Below, piece by piece: positions 61,201-64,000 of a stretch of 64,000 bases of DNA. Numbering within the stretch: the stretch's first letter is position 1; each line of letters starts with the position of its first letter. The notes below the pieces were generated by a model. It saw only the letters and a program-made list of their open reading frames with translations. It had not been told where the DNA came from and ran no database searches. Position numbers and translations under genes: made by a program. Source of the stretch: Sporosarcina sp. P32b (GTDB lineage: Bacteria > Bacillota > Bacilli > Bacillales_A > Planococcaceae); assembly GCF_002743335.1 (NCBI RefSeq), contig NZ_PDZB01000008.1:1-64000 (forward strand), given 5' to 3'.

Positions 61201-61459
61201 TCCGTCTGAAGAGGATATCGACAATATGGAATTGGCGCGTGCGACACAGGAAGAAAAAGAGTCACAAATTATCAACTTGCGCGCATTCCAAGCTAAACAT
61301 GCTGACGAAGCAGAGCAAGCGCTTGCGGATCTTCAGGAAGTGGCGATTACAGGCGGCAACGTCTTCGCTGAACTGATGAAGACTGTGCGAGTCGCTAGTC
61401 TTGGTCAAATTACCAATGCGCTTTACGAAGTAGGCGGGCAGTACCGCCGTAATATGTAA
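58202..61459 (+). CDS. icmF: Fused isobutyryl-CoA mutase IcmF
   Basis: A 1085-residue fusion enzyme. The N-terminal B12-binding domain (~12-145) has D-G-H-D at 23-26 with the cobalt-ligating His25. The G-protein chaperone domain (~195-520) has Walker [10 protein letters not shown] (206-214) and [17 protein letters not shown]. The C-terminal mutase barrel (~540-1080) has the substrate segment [20 protein letters not shown] and [11 protein letters not shown]-like [20 protein letters not shown]. It interconverts isobutyryl- and n-butyryl-CoA (some also pivalyl-CoA) with adenosylcobalamin. ATG 58202 follows GGAAGGTGGAAG. It links the fad cluster to the cobalamin salvage operon upstream. Confidence 0.96.
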   Translation: MGTEEIYKPKHHIRFVTASSLFDGHDASINIMRRILQATGAEVIHLGHNRSVEEVVNAAIQEDVQGIAMSSYQGGHVEYFKYMHDLLKERGASHIKIFGGGGGVIIPKEIKELHDYGIEWIFSPEDGRKLGLQGMINKIMELSDFSTTPESEEANLEQLTAETPGILANLITYVEEKHLNKDDATEQLLDHARSMSKHTPVLGITGTGGAGKSSLTDELIRRFLREFPDKRVAILSVDPTKQKTGGALLGDRIRMNAIFNNRVYMRSLATRGSRSELTTAIHDVLDVTKAAGYDLIIVETSGIGQGDARITDVSDVSMYVMTSEFGAPTQLEKIDMIDFADLIVINKFERKGSEDALIQVRKQYQRSHLLFDNELETMPVYGTIASQFNDKGTNTLFAALVEKINNVTDSDWTTSYTEFVTNQKQTVIIPPDRSHYLREIASTIRNYHAKSKEQAELARRVFQLEGAIEAVKEADSNEALLDSLNSLKEGVEEQLTSESKRTLKNWEPLRESYQQDEFVVKIRDKEIRTTLNTVSLSGLKVPKVVLPQYKDYGEILRFVYSENVPGSFPYTGGVFPFKREGEDPRRQFAGEGTPERTNRRFHYVSKDDDAKRLSTAFDSVTLYGEDPDERPDIYGKVGESGVSICTLEDMKKLYDGFDLCSPMTSVSMTINGPAPIILAMFMNAAVDQQVRKKEEELGRTLTVEEFTEVREMTFQTVRGTVQADILKEDQGQNTCIFSTEFALRLMGDIQQYFIDKKVRNYYSVSISGYHIAEAGSNPISQLAFTLANGFTYVEYYLSRGMHIDDFAPNLSFFFSNGLDPEYTVIGRVARRIWAITMRDKYGANERSQKLKYHIQTSGRSLHAQEIDFNDIRTTLQALMALQDNCNSLHTNAYDEAITTPTEESVRRAMAIQMIIMKEHGLSKNENLLQGAYIIEEMTSLVEEAVLQEFDRLNDRGGVLGSMETQYQRGKIQEESMYYEMKKHSGELPIIGVNTYLNPNPPSEEDIDNMELARATQEEKESQIINLRAFQAKHADEAEQALADLQEVAITGGNVFAELMKTVRVASLGQITNALYEVGGQYRRNM

Positions 61460-61470
61460 TTGCATCTCAA

Positions 61471-61517
61471 AGGGGATGTCACAGAAGCCATCACTTCTGA
61501 CGGCATCCTCTCTTTTT
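61471..61517 (+). terminator. Intrinsic terminator of icmF
   Basis: AGGGGATG-CAC-AGAAG pairs with CTTCT-GACG-CATCCTCT (interrupted), followed by CTTTTT. Confidence 0.85.
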
Positions 61518-61578
61518 CATGGGGATAAATTCAAAGTCAAAGGCAAAGTCAGAGTGTAGGTGCATGGGCTAAGTGCAT

Positions 61579-61752
61579 GGGATTGCAACTCCAGCTGGGG
61601 ACGCTTTCCGAAGGGCGTGGCTTGAGCCAAGCGAACAGCGAAGGGTTCGCTTTGCCTTAATTTCTGTGTACTTTACAGAAATTAAGGCATCTGTCCAGGG
61701 TCTCGAACTCACGCTTATCCTCCCGGAGTCGCCCCAGCTTCCGTTGCAATCC
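61579..61752 (-). repeat. Covarying hairpin repeat, copy 12 (minus orientation)
   Basis: GGATTGCAAC pairs with GTTGCAATCC and AGCTGGGG with CCCCAGCT. A nested perfect hairpin, CCTTAATTTCTGT/ACAGAAATTAAGG (61655-61687), extends the loop. First half of the pair with copy 13; 61460-62299 holds the pair and no other gene. Confidence 0.92.
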
Positions 61753-62026
61753 TTACGTAGAGAGTTGGATGATGTAGAGTATTCACTGGCTATGTGGTGT
61801 GAATTATTGTTGTCTTTGAACTTAATTAAGTTCAGGTGCTGAATAGATTAGGAAACTGTCTTCATAAGTCACAATATGTGCCACACATTGTCGCTAGTGC
61901 GTGAAATAGTAATGTCTCTAGCAATAGTTAAGTTTAAGGCCAGAGTGAGTGCAAATGATAGGTACTAAACCAGTCACACACACCGCTTCAATGAGCAACA
62001 AGAAGTGGCACCCACTCTCTTTGCAA

Positions 62027-62155
62027 GGGATTGGCGTGTAGGAGGGGCGACTCCTAGAGGATCAGTTCGACAGGTGAGACAACCAAAGAGAGCAAAGCGA
62101 ACTGGTTGGCTCACCGCGGACCCTCAGGAAAGCGTCCCCTCCGAAGCGCCAATCC
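62027..62155 (+). repeat. Covarying hairpin repeat, copy 13 (plus orientation)
   Basis: GGGATTGGCG pairs with CGCCAATCCC and GGAGGGG with CCCCTCC. The core has GCGACTCCTAGAGGATCAG and CAGGAAAGCGTCC. Its upstream flank (CAACAAGAAGTGGCACCCAC) resembles the inverted flank of copy 7. Confidence 0.92.
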
Positions 62156-62300
62156 CCACCCCAACAGCCATTCCAGCTACTCTATCTCAAGTATCCTATG
62201 AAACCTAATTCATTTCGTAAAATTCATACCCCGTCAAAGTGGATAATTTAGTAAGTTAGTCAGTATAATAAGAAGAACAAGGAAAAGGGACGTGCTGAAT

Positions 62301-62465
62301 GTGAGATGGTACTATCATGCAATCATAATAGCTCTCTTAATTACACTCACACTCATCTTCTACAACAGCGGACTCGGCGTAATCCCCTTCACCTTTGCGG
62401 CGGTCTATCTGGGGTATTTGACCATTACTGAGTATAGAAATATAAAGAGAAGTAAAAGAATGTAG
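62301..62465 (+). CDS. Small two-helix membrane protein
   Basis: A 54-residue frame from GTG 62301 to TAG 62463-62465. It has two hydrophobic segments (AIIIALLITLTLIFYNSG and VIPFTFAAVYLGYLTI) and a basic tail (NIKRSKRM), so it should span the membrane twice with the C-terminus inside. AAAAGGGA stands about ten bases upstream. I recognise no family. An in-frame GTG at 62292 is an alternative start. It lies alone between the copy 13 repeat and rpoE. Confidence 0.6.
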   Translation: MRWYYHAIIIALLITLTLIFYNSGLGVIPFTFAAVYLGYLTITEYRNIKRSKRM

Positions 62466-62599
62466 CATATTGGTAGAAATAACGTATATAATGTACACTA
62501 TGCTTATATGCTACAAGATAAAAAACGTCGATCGGCCAAATCATTAACTGACTTGGTCGGTTCCGCGTGTGATTGATAGAAGAAAGGACGTGCCATACA

Positions 62600-63163
62600 T
62601 TGAATATCCATGACATGACAAAAGAAGAACTTTTGGAAGAATCGTTAATCAACATTACGCACCAAGTACTGACAGAGCGACGTGAATCTCTCACGTTGGC
62701 GGAATTGATGGAAGAGTTCCGTAAACTTACAGGTGTAAGCGAGAAAGAATTGAAAGCGAAAATGCTTCAGTTTTATACAGACTTGAACATCGATGGCAGA
62801 TTCCTTGCAATCCAGGACAACCGTTGGGGCTTACGCGAATGGTATCCAGTCGATCAGATCGAAGAAGAAACGGCGCCAGTCGTAAAAGTACGCAAGAAGA
62901 AAAAGAAGAAAAAAGATTATGACGAAGATGATATTGAAGAAGAAGATGATGACGAAGAAATCTTCGATGAAGAATACGTTGAACTTGGCGAAGAAGATGA
63001 CGCAGACGATGAAGAAGAGGAAGAAGAGGAAGTAGTCGGACTCGAGGAAGATTTAATCGATCCTGACGACGACCTAGAAGTAATTCCTGAAGTAGAACTC
63101 GATATCGATGAAGAAGATGAAGAGGACGAAGAGGAAGACGATGAGTACGAGGAAGAGAAATAA
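62600..63163 (+). CDS. rpoE: RNA polymerase delta subunit
   Basis: A 187-residue delta subunit. The folded N-terminal domain (~1-90) contains LAELMEEFRKLTGVSEKELK, FYTDLNIDGRFLAIQDNRWG and LREWYPVDQIEEETAP; a lysine run (KVRKKKKKKKDY) and a long Asp/Glu tail follow, which promotes recycling of RNA polymerase by displacing nucleic acid. TTG 62600 (MNIHDMTKEEL) fits the homologues' start, with AGAAAGGA 11 bases upstream; ATG 62615 is an alternative. It precedes pyrG, as in B. subtilis. Confidence 0.93.
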   Translation: MNIHDMTKEELLEESLINITHQVLTERRESLTLAELMEEFRKLTGVSEKELKAKMLQFYTDLNIDGRFLAIQDNRWGLREWYPVDQIEEETAPVVKVRKKKKKKKDYDEDDIEEEDDDEEIFDEEYVELGEEDDADDEEEEEEEVVGLEEDLIDPDDDLEVIPEVELDIDEEDEEDEEEDDEYEEEK

Positions 63164-63169
63164 TTGGAC

Positions 63170-63239
63170 TTGACTTTTAGTGCCCAAAAATATAAGATTT
63201 GGATGGGCTCCTGAAAAGGACACATAAATTCGTGTATAC
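63170..63239 (+). promoter_or_regulatory. pyrG promoter and CTP-sensing initial transcribed region
   Basis: TTGACT (63170-63175), 17 bases, TAAGAT (63193-63198), and +1 at GGGCTC (63205-63210). Bacillus pyrG starts with GGGCUC and adds extra G residues when CTP is low; the poly-G then pairs with the pyrimidine-rich 5' arm of the terminator (here CGCTCC at 63241). The sequence matches this layout. Confidence 0.8.
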
Positions 63240-63281
63240 GCGCTCCTTATTGTAGTTACGCTACAAACGGGGCGCTTTTTT
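63240..63281 (+). terminator. pyrG leader attenuator
   Basis: GCGC-CC-TTGTAG pairs with CTACAA-GG-GCGC around TTACG, followed by TTTTTT. It is the intrinsic terminator between rpoE and pyrG. Confidence 0.9.
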
Positions 63282-63319
63282 GATTTTGTATCGACCCTAA
63301 TAGCTCGGAAAAAGAATAA

Positions 63320-64000
<681 letters not shown>

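Noticed and set aside
62917-63225. Serine-rich frame opposite rpoE
   Set aside because: It is the antisense reading of the Asp/Glu codon tail of the delta subunit.

Overview
The window reads as chromosome of a low-GC, Gram-positive, endospore-forming bacterium of the Bacillales. Shine-Dalgarno sites are strong, TTG and GTG starts are common, and there are homologues of gerQ, rsfA and pbpG. Blocks of gene order match what is known for Bacillus subtilis (ung-ywdI-ywdK-gerQ; hemQ-pta-lipL-rsfA-ywfO-ywgA; ywhB-ywhD-pbpG; ywiB-argS; fadF...acdA-rpoE-pyrG). The protein flavour and the many dispersed GC-rich hairpin repeats suggest Planococcaceae, perhaps Sporosarcina; this assignment is inference.

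Layout. 1-3.4 kb is an accessory stretch of small unrelated genes; four of them lie in tandem, each followed by a copy of one imperfect repeat. 3.7-9.2 kb holds a YusW-type lipoprotein, a DUF2804 protein, tRNA-Ala(GGC), a polar amino-acid ABC transporter, an amidase-like protein and a nitroreductase. 9.8-22.8 kb holds an M20 peptidase, a CorC-type membrane protein, an ECF sigma factor without a visible anti-sigma, an SpsG/PseG-like protein, a Na+/H+ antiporter, a YbaK deacylase, bacillithiol deacetylase BshB2 with YojF, and PdxK. 23-38.3 kb is the B. subtilis-like core: ung, gerQ, hemQ, pta, lipL, rsfA, ywfO, pbpG, argS. 38.9-48.3 kb is a cobalamin-riboswitch-controlled corrinoid uptake and salvage operon (btuF-btuC-btuD/cbiZ-cbiB-cobD-cobU-cobQ-like-cobS-cobC-short cobU-pduO). 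50.4-61.5 kb is a fatty-acid/branched acyl-CoA degradation cluster (fadF, thiolase, 3-hydroxyacyl-CoA dehydrogenase, two acyl-CoA dehydrogenases, a TetR regulator) ending in icmF, an adenosylcobalamin-dependent mutase. The upstream salvage operon and PduO would supply its cofactor. rpoE and the 5' part of pyrG, with its CTP-sensing leader, close the window.

Three kinds of non-coding structure stand out. (1) Arrays with a strict 21-nt period of a conserved YGCTCNAT octamer and ~13-nt variable spacers occur at 9.3, 33.6 and 48.3 kb, each right behind an intrinsic terminator and between convergent genes, with a three-unit copy at 26.2 kb. (2) At least 13 copies of a 70-175-bp hairpin repeat have outer and inner stems that covary between copies; ten form five inverted pairs, always minus-then-plus. 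(3) The cassette-like repeats lie at 1.7-3.4 kb. I could not match any of the three to a named family, and they are the best candidates here for something undescribed.
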